Below, one piece after another: positions 51,567-61,549 of a DNA stretch of 64,000 nucleotides (positions are counted from its first letter, which is position 1; the number at the start of each line of letters is the position of its first letter). The notes under the pieces are model-generated. The model did no database searches. It saw only the letters and a list, made by a program, of their open reading frames with translations, and was not told the origin of the DNA. This stretch comes from Parietichytrium sp. I65-24A (taxonomy: Eukaryota; Sar; Bigyra; Thraustochytrida; Thraustochytriidae), in the NCBI GenBank assembly GCA_012862575.1, contig BLSF01000031.1, positions 310,001 to 374,000 on the forward strand. The letters run 5' to 3'. The position numbers were made by a program, and so were the translations under genes.

Positions 51567-53024
51567 ATGGAGGAGGAGAGACTGGACGGCGAGGCGCTCT
51601 TGGAGTCTGGCGAAGAGGAGGAACAAGAGCAGAGCGGGCCTGACGCAGAGGATGGCGATGACGAAGAAGATGAAGAAGAAGAAGATGATGAAGAAGAAGA
51701 AGATGATGAAGAAGAAGATGATGATGACGGTCTCGGTATTGAGCAGGACGATGAGGAATCGGAAGAGGACGACGTGGATCAAGATGAAGACGAAAAGGAC
51801 GAAGAGGATGAAGAGGATGAAGACTGCGCGGAAAGCGGGGGCCGGGAGATGTCTCCGGAAGAAAGCCATTTGGAGAGGAAGCCTCCCAAAGCAAGTGGAG
51901 GGAACGGCTTGTGTCGACGCGTCGGGAAGACGGTGCCCACAAAGACCGCGGACTGGAGGTCCAAGGCAAGTGAAAGGGCTTTTGTCAGGGGCTCGAGACC
52001 ACAGAGCGCGAGCGTTCTCGCTAGAAACGAGAGCCAGCCTGCGCTGGGAAACAGGCCAAGGTCAGGGAAGTCGCGAGCAGTTGCCGGGACGGGAATCGCA
52101 GCCGTACGGGCGAAAATTCAAGCTCAGAAGAATATTCCCACCTCGCACGTGCGTCCCAGCACAGCGCCAAATAGAGGGCGTGGAGCTCGAGACCTAAAAA
52201 AGGACAGTGTTGATGACTGGTATCAGTCGCTGAAAAAGAACGGGCTTCTCTCCGGGCCTGGGCCGAAACAAGCCCTGTCCGCAAAGTACTTGCAAAAGGC
52301 AAAGGCGAAGCGGGAGAAAGAGCAAGAGGGGTTATTATCCGAGACTTACAAAGAGCAGGAGCAATATGAGCGTGGCTGTATCGCCCGGATGGCAGAGGCG
52401 TCTCGCTGGGCTCAGTCGCTTGGGCTTGGTAAAAAGTTCAATCCGATTTACACAAAACCAACAAGTACCCTGGGCAGCTCGATGAGCGCACACGACCTAT
52501 TCAGCCCTACCTCTCCATCTCGTTCTCCTGCTACCTCGCCCAAAGAAAAGAAAGACCCTTACACGCAATTCCTCGAGCGCGGAGAGCTGCGCTGTGAGGT
52601 TGTTGCTAAAGATGACACCAAGAGTCGTATTATTTCGTGCGAGTTATTTGAGCGGGAGCATGCCAAGTTATTACACCGTCACAGGAAAATGATCCTCGAG
52701 GAAGAAGGCCGTGCAGCTTCCACTGCAGCCCAGGCACTCAAGGACGCAGGAGTCCTGATGGAGTCCACCACGACAATTCCTGGGACCTTGAAGAAGAAGC
52801 GCTCCGTTCGCAAAATTATGACGAGTGGGAATCAAGGCTCAATCGCTCCCAGCTTTTCTGTGACGGCGAAGCGCGGAATATTCACTCCCAAACAATCGAA
52901 CCAGACCACAGACGACGACATCGAGAGAGAACTCAAGTCCGTTCTCGAGGAAACGCAAAATCTCACAAAGATTCTAAACGCACAAATCAACCTCCTGAAG
53001 CAAAACGGATGGAACCTCGGTTGA
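51567..53024 (+). CDS. Unknown protein with long acidic N-terminus
   Basis: 485 residues, single exon, from the first ATG at 51567 (MEEERLDGEALL). Residues about 14-95 are almost pure Asp/Glu. The rest is basic and Ser/Pro-rich with short conserved-looking patches: SHVRPSTAPNRGRGARD, DSVDDWYQSLKKNGLLSG, DPYTQFLERGELRCEVVAKD and CELFEREHAKLLHRHRKMI, ending in a predicted helix (IERELKSVLEETQNLTKILN). RPxSAP-like and RPSTAP-like motifs are frequent in ciliary and microtubule-associated proteins, which is the only hint at function. No catalytic domain is seen. Confidence 0.8.
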   Translation: MEEERLDGEALLESGEEEEQEQSGPDAEDGDDEEDEEEEDDEEEEDDEEEDDDDGLGIEQDDEESEEDDVDQDEDEKDEEDEEDEDCAESGGREMSPEESHLERKPPKASGGNGLCRRVGKTVPTKTADWRSKASERAFVRGSRPQSASVLARNESQPALGNRPRSGKSRAVAGTGIAAVRAKIQAQKNIPTSHVRPSTAPNRGRGARDLKKDSVDDWYQSLKKNGLLSGPGPKQALSAKYLQKAKAKREKEQEGLLSETYKEQEQYERGCIARMAEASRWAQSLGLGKKFNPIYTKPTSTLGSSMSAHDLFSPTSPSRSPATSPKEKKDPYTQFLERGELRCEVVAKDDTKSRIISCELFEREHAKLLHRHRKMILEEEGRAASTAAQALKDAGVLMESTTTIPGTLKKKRSVRKIMTSGNQGSIAPSFSVTAKRGIFTPKQSNQTTDDDIERELKSVLEETQNLTKILNAQINLLKQNGWNLG

Positions 53025-53910
53025 GCATGTCTCCGAGATAGTTCATCCGTTAACTGCAGCTTCTTCCCATCACATCCGCAGTCTCATCTCGCTCCGCTGT
53101 TTTGCCTGCAAAAGTTTGCCTCGTACTCTGTCCATCGCATGGGAACCCAAATGTTCTGTATACTTTTCGCCATTTCTACAAACATCAAATTATCTCATCG
53201 TAGATACAATCTCTTGTCACTCTTTGACAAGATATCAACAACTACCAACTCGAGCCCTCAGCAGTGTGTCTGACAGTGAGTACGAACTCGCCTTTGTATA
53301 TCACTTCCAAACAATTCCCAAAACATATCAGAACATTCGAAGCACACACTTCATACGCTTCAAACACCTCATACATCCTCATACATCTTCACACATCTTC
53401 ATGTGTCCTGTCCACGAAACCTGAGCAAATCACGTCACTAGAGCCCCTTTATACCTCACAAACATGTTACAATCACTGTTCCTCACGTCACTTAGACACC
53501 TACGTTATGCCCACCTGGCATCGCCACGTGTGCAGAAAATTAGAAAATGATTCCAAAAAGACCGAGAAAACTCACGAGTAAAATCTCCCAAAAAAAAGAA
53601 CCACAACTCCTACATCCGCCGTGAAAGTGTCCCCGCGCACCCCTACACCCACGGCTACCATTACTTAGCCGCGCGTGCGGAGATTACCGGAAAAGGCGGA
53701 GAAAGGGGAAGAAGAAGAGGAGAGAGAGAGAGGGGCGGGAGAGGCGCATCGAGGCGGAGAAAGTGAAAGAGAAAGAGAGTGAAAGAAGAGGCGGGTCCCG
53801 ATTTTGCGGTGTACAGGCGGTGTACAGGCGGTGCGCAGCTGCTTGCGGGGTTTGCGGAACGCATCGCAACGCAACGCGCGCGTACGCGTTCCCCCGGGTT
53901 CTGGACGAGT

Positions 53911-53941
<31 letters not shown>

Positions 53942-54075
53942 GACGCTGGAGACGGGTTATTGTTGGGAGAGTGGTGCGAAGGTATATAGTTTGAGTTGGG
54001 ATTTGGGATTTGGGAATTGGGATTTGGGATTTGGGATTTGGAGCATAAGGAGATCGATAGAGTTAGAAGGGCAAA
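53025..54075. other. Intergenic region and SRP54 promoter
   Basis: About 1 kb. The first half is pyrimidine-rich with no product; then comes a gagagaga-rich tract (53696-53790), a TA run (53909-53942) and a gggatttgggatttggg heptamer run (53997-54043). The last two lie directly before the SRP54 start. Confidence 0.65.
53909..53942. promoter_or_regulatory. TA dinucleotide tract upstream of SRP54
   Basis: About 34 bp of alternating A and T, 134-167 bp before the SRP54 ATG. Similar tracts sit 116-178 bp before the CENP-I and MLH1 starts. It may act as a TATA-like core element or a nucleosome-poor site, or be only a microsatellite. Confidence 0.45.
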
Positions 54076-55768
54076 ATGGTTCTTCAGGATTTGGGTTCGC
54101 AGATTTCGGATGCATTGAAGAAGCTGAACAAGGTGAAGGTGCTCGATGAGGAGACCATCGATGGAGCGCTGAAAGACATTTGCAATGCGCTGCTGCACAG
54201 CGATGTGAACGTGAAGATGGTGATGGAAATGCGCATGAACATCAAGAAGCATGCTATGGAAACCGCGCAACAGGCCGGTGCGAACCGCGTGCGCGCCATC
54301 GAGAAGGCCGTGTTTGACGAGCTCGTGCGCATGCTCACCCCAGAAGCGCTGCCATACCAGCCAAAGAAGGTAAAGTCTAATGTGTTCATGTTTGTGGGTC
54401 TGCAAGGGTCGGGAAAAACCACGACCATCGCCAAGTTTGCCAACTATTGGGCCAGGAAAGGGTGGAAGACAGCGATGGTTTGCTGTGACACTTTCCGCGC
54501 TGGTGCGTATGACCAGCTCAAGCAGAACGCGATCAAGCTGCACATCCCTTATTATGGAGACGTCACCGAGCCTGACCCGGTCAAGCTGGCACAGGCCGGA
54601 GTACGCAGCTTCCGCGAAAAGGGCTACGAGATCATCCTGGTGGATACAAGTGGAAGGCATCGCCAGGAAGCGGACTTGTTTGAGGAAATGGAACAGGTGC
54701 GCGAAGTTGTGGACCCCGACGAAGTAATTTTTGTGATGGACTCCACAATTGGTCAGGCAGTGTCGGAGCAGGCCTCCGCCTTCAAGGAGTCCGTGCCTGT
54801 GGGAAGTGTGGTGATCACCAAGCTCGACGGCCACGCAAAGGGTGGTGGTGCTCTCTCGGCCGTTGCTTCTACAGGCGCACCCATCACATTTATTGGTACT
54901 GGAGAGCACTTTGATGAGTTTGAGCGATTCGACGCCCAAGCATTCGTTGGCCAGTTGCTCGGCAAAGGGAATCTGAAGGGGTTGATGGAGAAGATTAAGG
55001 ACAACACCGACCTCTTTGGCGAGAAAGGGCAACAGCTCCAGGAGCGCATGCTGAAAGGACAATTTACTCTGCGCGACTTTCGCGAGCAGCTACAGCAGAT
55101 CATGAAGATGGGCAACATCTCGTCTCTGATAGGTATGATCCCGGGCCTCAGTAATATGATGCAAGGTCAAAACCCTGACCAGGCTAACAAGGCATTCCGG
55201 ACGTTTATGACCTGCATGGACTCGATGACGAACGACGAGCTCGATGGAGTATTCCGCACAAGAATCAAAGATCCGCAAAACCCCGGCAAATATAGCTTTG
55301 TGTACGAGAAGCAGATGAGTGACTCTAGGATTACTCGCATTGCGCATGGTGCCGGAGTTCCAATTCAGGTGGTTTACCACCTAATTCAAATGCAAAAACA
55401 ATTCGAAAAGATGTTTGCGAAGATGGGCAAAGGTGGGCCACAAAAATCCGAAGCACTATTTAACCAGGCGAAGAGAAATCCGGCGATGCTCCAGCAGCAC
55501 TTGGCGAAAGCGATGGATCCTGGCATGATCCAGCAGATGGGAGGGTAAGTTTATGCGTGGTTGTGGTTGTTGCGCTTTGAACGTAAGCACATGACTGACT
55601 TGTGTGACAATTCGTCTTTATCTGGTGTACAGCATGGGCAACTTGATGAACCTCGTCAAGGGCATGAACGTGGAAGAGATGGCAAAACAAATGGGAGGAC
55701 TTGGAGGTTTCCCTGGCATGGGCGGTATGGGAGGCGGGCGCGGTGGACGTGGTGGCCGCAGGAGATAG
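54076..55768 (+). CDS. SRP54: SRP54, signal recognition particle GTPase, two exons
   Basis: Exon 1 is 54076-55544 and exon 2 is 55633-55768, with an 88-bp GT-AG intron: 534 residues. SRP54 binds signal sequences and SRP RNA through its M domain and docks ribosomes to the ER through GTP-dependent pairing with the SRP receptor. The N domain leads to G motifs VGLQGSGKTTTIAKFANYW, DTFRAGAYDQLKQNA, LVDTSGRHRQEADLFEEM and TKLDGHAKGGGALS. The M domain is Met-rich (FRTFMTCMDSMTNDELDG, GAGVPIQVVYHLIQMQKQF). The second exon encodes only the tail, MGNLMNLVKGMNVEEMAKQM followed by a Gly/Met/Arg-rich end. Length fits the family (about 500). Confidence 0.98.
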
Positions 55769-55949
55769 ACATTCTTATTGTATTGTGATTCTATAATCCT
55801 CATTTCTCTCTTTTGTTTTTCACGAGTCTTTCATACGTACACCCATCATCAAGGATCGTATCTGTTTTTATGCTCCCTTTCACAGTGGACCTACTCAATC
55901 GGGAAACGGAACATGAGGTTATTTCAACGTGCGTCACTCCAGAGACACG

Positions 55950-58532
55950 TTAGCAACGCTCAAATATTCTGTACAACACCTCCAGTGCGGCAATCTGTGT
56001 AAATACACCGGAGTTGGGGTCTGCATGCTCAGTGTATGGTACCAGCTGCTTACTGATGGCAGGAATCAAACTATTCTTGATCATTTGTCTCGCGCTCTCA
56101 ATCTGCTCGTCATTTCCTGCATTTCCGCCCTCCGCAATTTCGCTACATTCCCCCTCAGGAGCGGATTTGCTCGGGAACTGAGCATAACAATTTGCCAGCT
56201 CAACGGCCAAGGAGTCGAAGCAGCCTTCTTCGTCAAACCACTCAACATGCTCGCAGATGCGCAGCAGGAACGGTACAATAGCAGCAGCTAAGGGAACATA
56301 ACCACTGACCAGTTCAGGCAGAGACCGAAGGCAGCCCTCTTTTGTGTCAATATGTATGCGAAAGTACTCGTCCAGCATTTCTGCGCGTTCCGTAAGAAAC
56401 TCCGCATACTTGTCTGCAGTTGCTTGCATCTTTGAGGGGGACGGCGGCGTCGAGAGCTTGTGGCTTGCGCGGAGCTCTAAGCCCATCGCGAGCGCTTCCT
56501 TCAATGGAATCGGCGTCTCGAGAACAATCCGATTGAACGACCCAAAATTTCGTAAAGCCACCTGGTAAAAGAGCTCTTTGCAGAGCTCTACGTAGTCCAC
56601 GATGAACATTCCAGTATGCACTTGAACCAAGCAAAAGCATTCGTCCACCCAACCAACAAACACCAGCTCCGAAAGCATCTCCTTGAGCTTGTCGCTTTTC
56701 CTGGCCTCAAACTTGCTTATGAGAGACTTGACGCTTGTGAGCATACTAGCCTCATCGGATACCTTGTCGTCAAAACCCGCATAACGTGCAGAAGCTTTGC
56801 TGCCCGGCACCGGCCGGTCCGCGTCCATAGATGAAACGTCCTCGTCATCTTCTGGCAGATCGCGTAGCGAGGTCTGCGACGCGCTCTTTGACCTGCCAAA
56901 ATATTTCTCTAGGTTGCCTGACCTTGGGTCCGTGCGTACAAGTTTATGCGGCTCGTATTTGCGCTTCTTTACCGAAGAGCCCCCGCCAACTGTGCCCCGA
57001 GACCTCTGAGACGCAGCCACTGATTCTTCCATCTCGAGCGCATCAGATATGAGGGAATCCTCTTCCTCTTCCAGCAGTGACGCATTGCTTCCGGCATCGA
57101 CCCGCGAGACCTTGGAATCCACGGTTGTGTCGGCCCGACTTCTCTTGGCGTTGCTCAGTGGCGTCACAATTGTCGTGGAGTTTTGACTGGAAATGAGTTC
57201 GCAACCAGCGGTTATAGTTTGCTGAGTGTAAAACACTCTGGACGAGTTGGCGTCTGTAAGCTTGGCGCGAATGCCTTGGGCAATATGACTGACAATGAAG
57301 TCTTCGTACAGAAAGTGGACTTCGCGCTTCGTTGGATGGACGTTGACGTCCACAATTTGTGGAGGCATATGTATTGACAGGTACACGAATGGCCCACTGC
57401 CCTTGGGTAAATACTCCGTATAAAGCGCATCGACTGATCGCTTGAGGGTAGGACAAGATACCAGGCGATCGTTGATGAAAACGATACAGGTGCTCTTCTT
57501 TCGATGGTAGTTGGCGTTTGAAACGTAGCCCTCGTACCGCCAGCTGGCACCTTCAGGAAGCTCCAGGTCGACCCCTGCGGACACACTGCTCCTGGCTGGC
57601 TGCTTTCCGACCTTGGCTTTAGAGCTTGGTTCGTCGCTATCACTACCATCAAAGCCCAGCGTCATGGGCTCACCGTCTTCATCGTCGTCGTCGTCATTAC
57701 CGTCCTTGTCGAGCCCGCCATCGCCTGCGGCCATGCCTGCGTTGTCGGCATCGCCACCGTCATCGCCTGCGACGAAGAAATGGTTTACTTGTTCACTGAT
57801 TGGCACCAATTCGTTTGAGACCGCTGCGCCATATATTGACCGGATGTTGTCCAGCTTCGAGTCCGCTGAGCTAGTGTGAAGGTCCGGGGTCATGACATTG
57901 TGCTTGCGGCACACAAAGCCTACGCCGAGGTGCTTCTTCTCTGTGGCCAGGTCGTTTTCCTGTTTTTGCTCCTCGCTTAGGCCGCGATGGATCGCATATT
58001 TGCCCAGCATGTCAAGAATACGATTGTACTCTTCGCTCGGATTTTTTATTGCTCTCCTCCGCGCTGGAATGTTGTAGAACAGGTCCTCCACAAGAATGAT
58101 GGTGCCATTCAGCCCGGCGCAGGGCTTTGCTTCTCCGGTCTGCTTTCCGTCGAGGTAATTTGCCTTGAAAGCGCTGATCTCATCTTTGGTCTTGGTGGTG
58201 ATCGTCACCTTGGCCACGTGCGATATACTCGCCAATGCTTCACCGCGGAAGCCATACGTGCCGATGGAGCTGAGGTCCTCAAACTTCTTCAGTTTGCTCG
58301 TGGTGAACCGCTCGCAGACGATCTTGAGGTCCTCTTTGCCAATGCCACATCCGTTGTCCTGGATGCTGAAGCTCTTCATCCCGCCGCCATTGACGCGTAC
58401 CGTTATCATCGACGACCCTGCATCCACTGAGTTCTCCACCATTTCCTTCACCGCAGACACCGGCCTGTGCACCACCTCTCCGGCGGCGATCCTGTTCACC
58501 ACATCTTCACTCAACCTCTGAATGCTTCCCAT
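55950..58532 (-). CDS. MLH1: MLH1, MutL-family mismatch-repair ATPase
   Basis: 860 residues, single exon, starting MGSIQRLSEDVVNRIAAGEV. The frame is open further upstream but crosses a TA microsatellite, so the ATG at 58532 is preferred. MLH1 pairs with PMS-type partners downstream of MutS proteins in mismatch repair and meiotic crossover resolution. GHKL ATPase motifs are intact: NRIAAGEVVHRPVSAVKEMV with ENSVDAG, IQDNGCGIGKEDL, and YGFRGEALASISHV. An acidic insertion (about residues 240-300, DDDDDEDGE) lengthens the protein against human (756). It ends LYRIFERC, the conserved FERC terminus of MLH1, which in yeast completes the partner's endonuclease site. It is convergent with SRP54. Confidence 0.97.
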   Translation of the reverse strand: MGSIQRLSEDVVNRIAAGEVVHRPVSAVKEMVENSVDAGSSMITVRVNGGGMKSFSIQDNGCGIGKEDLKIVCERFTTSKLKKFEDLSSIGTYGFRGEALASISHVAKVTITTKTKDEISAFKANYLDGKQTGEAKPCAGLNGTIILVEDLFYNIPARRRAIKNPSEEYNRILDMLGKYAIHRGLSEEQKQENDLATEKKHLGVGFVCRKHNVMTPDLHTSSADSKLDNIRSIYGAAVSNELVPISEQVNHFFVAGDDGGDADNAGMAAGDGGLDKDGNDDDDDEDGEPMTLGFDGSDSDEPSSKAKVGKQPARSSVSAGVDLELPEGASWRYEGYVSNANYHRKKSTCIVFINDRLVSCPTLKRSVDALYTEYLPKGSGPFVYLSIHMPPQIVDVNVHPTKREVHFLYEDFIVSHIAQGIRAKLTDANSSRVFYTQQTITAGCELISSQNSTTIVTPLSNAKRSRADTTVDSKVSRVDAGSNASLLEEEEDSLISDALEMEESVAASQRSRGTVGGGSSVKKRKYEPHKLVRTDPRSGNLEKYFGRSKSASQTSLRDLPEDDEDVSSMDADRPVPGSKASARYAGFDDKVSDEASMLTSVKSLISKFEARKSDKLKEMLSELVFVGWVDECFCLVQVHTGMFIVDYVELCKELFYQVALRNFGSFNRIVLETPIPLKEALAMGLELRASHKLSTPPSPSKMQATADKYAEFLTERAEMLDEYFRIHIDTKEGCLRSLPELVSGYVPLAAAIVPFLLRICEHVEWFDEEGCFDSLAVELANCYAQFPSKSAPEGECSEIAEGGNAGNDEQIESARQMIKNSLIPAISKQLVPYTEHADPNSGVFTQIAALEVLYRIFERC

Positions 58533-58667
58533 CGCTATCCAACTAGCTCTGCTTTTCCTCTTCGCCTTTTGTCTTTTTTCCTTTTGCTCTTCCTTTTGCT
58601 TTTCCTTTTCCTTTTGATCTTGGCTCGCGTTCTGAGTTGGTGTTGTTGTTGTTGAACTTCCGTTTGT

Positions 58668-58705
<38 letters not shown>

Positions 58706-59823
58706 GTATAGGACAGAAAGATGCGGCCGTATGCACTTTCGAGATGCGCAGCTGAAGGTGTGCTATTGGCTACTATATGGACACTAGAGGTACGCGCGTA
58801 TGCGTCTCTGCAGTGTGGGTGTGCTCTTTGACACTTGACTCCCATTCAAAATCACGATTAGGTTTTATTATTATCAGTAGTTAGCTGATTGGAGTATGTG
58901 AAAGAGGAGGAGTTACTAATAGTTTGTCTTATAGTTTTGCCGTAGAGGTAGGTAGCATGTTTGAAATGACCTGACTGTGAGAAGAACCCGGGAACCGGAG
59001 AACCGAGGAGCCGAGGAACCGAGGAACCAGGGGGAAAGGTCTGGTTCTCCTCGAGGAACCGGAGAACCAAGTCGAGTCCCGGATGCAACACGAACGTGTG
59101 AAGTCCGTGAAGATGGCGTCTCCGAGGAATGAGTGCAATTCAAAGATTGGCATTGCACTTGGGATCTTCACTCGACGTCTCACTGTGGAGTTGAATGCCT
59201 GCCAATTCGTTCCAGCGAAGGGCGGATTACAATGGTCAACGCTAAAGCTTCACACTCGCGCAATCAATGAAAGTGCATGTTATGTGGCGGGCGAGCCTCA
59301 AAACAAATTTTCTGCTAGGTGTGTTTGGGTCCCATTCGCCCGCTCACACGAATATATGGGAGCTGCAGAAAGTTTGGCTTGAACAAGTTTCAAACTCCAG
59401 ATTGAATGTCACGAAAAAGTATTATATCCAACTTTCAAGCTCCACTTGACATATGATTCTCATCTATGCATTGTGTTGTCCAGCATATTAAAACAGAGTG
59501 GCGCTCCTCGGTGCAGCAGAAAGTGGATGCCATCTTTCGTAATCGAATGCATCGGGATAGACAATTGGGATATTATGAAGTATTCGTTTCTTTTCTGTCT
59601 GCAAACTGAGCCAAGTTCATTGAAGTCGGAGTTTCGTAGCCCATAAAGAGCTTCACGAGCGGGCAAAAGTACACCATAGTGTGGGAGAAAATTGAAGATC
59701 GCTCTTTTTTAGTTATTATAAATCACTTCGCATCGTCGTCAGAGAAATCTTCTTGGCAAGTTCTCGTCTCTCGGGATTCTTTTCTCAGGGACACGCTTCG
59801 ACGCGGCGAGCATGCTGGATGAA
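58533..59823. other. Intergenic region with MLH1 leader and GGAACC-type repeats
   Basis: Includes the MLH1 leader with a TA tract (58670-58711), an imperfect gaggaaccggagaacc-type repeat (58985-59075), and about 700 bp in which no product is recognised. Confidence 0.6.
58670..58711. promoter_or_regulatory. TA dinucleotide tract upstream of MLH1
   Basis: About 30 bp of TA followed by tgtatatgtata, 139-178 bp before the chosen MLH1 ATG on the minus strand. Comparable in position to the tracts before SRP54 and CENP-I. Confidence 0.45.
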
Positions 59824-60384
59824 TCATTCCGCAGCAGCGGTCCCGCTCGGTATGCTCTGGAGCCCCGAAAAGTCGGTAGAGCTATCAAGGGTGAACGAGA
59901 ACAAAGTCCACTCCCCCGCGGAGGACGTTATCAACGTCTCCTGAATGAACCGGTACCCCTTCTGCGGGAACTTGTACTCCACAAAAGCCGAATGCGAGCC
60001 GTCATCGAAATAGGTCGAGAGAATGGTGACGGCCTCTTCTGAGGCAGCTTCGCTGGCCACCTCGATGTCCTCGTCAGCGGTTTTCGAATTAGGCAATATG
60101 TCCTCCTTCTCCTCGGCATCTTCGCCAAGCAGAGCCTCTTCTTCGGACGAAGATGGGCCCTCCAGCCGATACATGAACGAGGGAAACACCTGCATGTATA
60201 CCTTGAAAAATTCCATGATCTCAGCCTTGCCTTTGAACACCACAGCTCTGCGGTCTTGAGCATTAAAAAAGTGCACCACAGCGTCGCTGGAGAATCTCTT
60301 CATTAGTCCTTCCAGTTGCCGACTGTCGAACAATTCGCGAAAGTCGCTGTACTGCTCTTTCATGTTTGTTTGTTTCTGACCCAT
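59824..60384 (-). CDS. NTF2/SnoaL-like small protein
   Basis: 186 residues from the ATG at 60384 (MGQKQTNMKEQYSDFRELFD). The pattern FRELFDSRQLEGLMKRFSSD, VVFKGKAEIMEFFKVYMQVF and, after an insertion, FVEYKFPQKGYRFIQETLIT with WTLFSFTLDSST is that of an NTF2-like cone fold: helix, strand, helix and a run of strands. An acidic insertion of about 40 residues (SSSEEEALLGEDAEEKEDIL) splits the domain. Such folds serve as enzymes or protein-binding units; no catalytic pair can be chosen, so function is open. Confidence 0.7.
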   Translation of the reverse strand: MGQKQTNMKEQYSDFRELFDSRQLEGLMKRFSSDAVVHFFNAQDRRAVVFKGKAEIMEFFKVYMQVFPSFMYRLEGPSSSEEEALLGEDAEEKEDILPNSKTADEDIEVASEAASEEAVTILSTYFDDGSHSAFVEYKFPQKGYRFIQETLITSSAGEWTLFSFTLDSSTDFSGLQSIPSGTAAAE

Positions 60385-61140
60385 ATTGTTATTCCCCTCT
60401 TGCTCGCACACAGTCGCACTTTGCTTTGCTTTTTTTAATAAAGGAACTTTCGTTTATTTATTATACACGCACTGTAAGCCGCAGTTGTCTGCCTTACTCC
60501 TCCTCACACTGCACACCTTCGATGTCTCCCCTCAATTAAAAGTGTCCTCGCAAGTATGTATTGATGTATTCATTAGCTCTGTCTGTCCGGAAAGTCCGGA
60601 ACGGCCATCAAAGATTCAAGAGTATTCAAGACATTTCAAGATTATTCAAGTCTCCCTGATCTGAAAAGCGTTCCGCACCTGCCAGGATTACTACCCCCCA
60701 CTACCCCAATACATTAAGTGCTGTCCGCGGAGGACTTGACTACGGTAGCTTATGAAGATCTTATGCGCCCTTAGAGATTGTTTTGAATTCTTTTTGAATT
60801 TTTGAATTTTTGTTTATTTGGACGGTGGAGAAGAGCACTGTGAGTGAGTGAGTGAGTGTCCTCTCACAGCGAGGTTAGCCGTTTCAACGGTTTTTGAAAC
60901 TGATTCGTTGAAACCGCCTCCGCGCACGTCCCCCGCAGCTGAAAGCGTAGGCGCATACGTAGGCGCAAGCGTAGGAGTTTGTGTCGCAGAGGCGCATCGC
61001 GATCTCTCCGCGAAGTGAAGGACGTTGCGGGAAAGTTGAAAATTGGAAAGTTGAAAAGTTGAAAAGTTGGCGAGGAGCGAGGAGGTTGTTGGAGCGTTGG
61101 GGAGAAAGGGGCAAAGGCATTTCAAATATTTGAAAGATTT
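60385..61140. other. Intergenic spacer
   Basis: AT-rich, with runs such as tttttgaatttttgaattttt at about 60790-60812 and gtgagtgagtgagtg near 60840, then a ttgaaaattggaaagttgaaaagttg run at 61035-61070. No gene is seen. Confidence 0.6.
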
Positions 61141-61488
61141 GAAAGTAGTTGTTGCTTGGATTGGACGAGGACGTGGACAAAATCCAAAACCCAAAATCCG
61201 ATCCGTGGGGGATTGTTGTTGGTCATCAAGGTTGAAAAGGCTTTTGGAAATTTGAAAGTAGTTGTTGGTTGGATTGATCGAGGACGTTGACAAAATCCAA
61301 AATCCAAAATCTAAATCCGATCCGTGGGGGATTGTTGTTGGTCATCAAGGTTGGAAAGGAATTTGAAAATTTTGAAAGTAGTTGTTGCTTGAATTGGACG
61401 AGGACGTTGACAAAATCCAAAATCCAAAATCCAAAATCCAAAATCCGATCCGAGGGGGATTTTTGTTGGTCATCAAGGTTGGAAACGG
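61141..61488. repeat. Three-copy minisatellite, 113-120 bp units, upstream of POLE2
   Basis: Units begin gaaagtagttgttg at 61141, 61254 and 61374. Each contains a caaaatccaaaatcc run of variable length and a ggggattgttgttggtcatc core. The array ends about 60 bp before the POLE2 ATG, so it lies in its leader or proximal promoter. Confidence 0.92.
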
Positions 61489-61549
61489 CGTCCAGGAAGG
61501 AGCATTTTGGCTGCGTAAGAGCGCTCGCGGAAAGCTTGTTTGGAGAGGA

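Noticed and set aside
53997-54043. gggattt heptamer run resembling a telomere repeat
   Set aside because: Short, imperfect, internal and directly before SRP54; more likely a microsatellite.
53665-55062. 465-codon open frame on the minus strand
   Set aside because: Antisense shadow of SRP54 continued into low-complexity promoter DNA.
58533-58736. N-terminal extension of MLH1
   Set aside because: It would translate a TA microsatellite; MLH1 orthologues start close to the GSIQRL-type segment.
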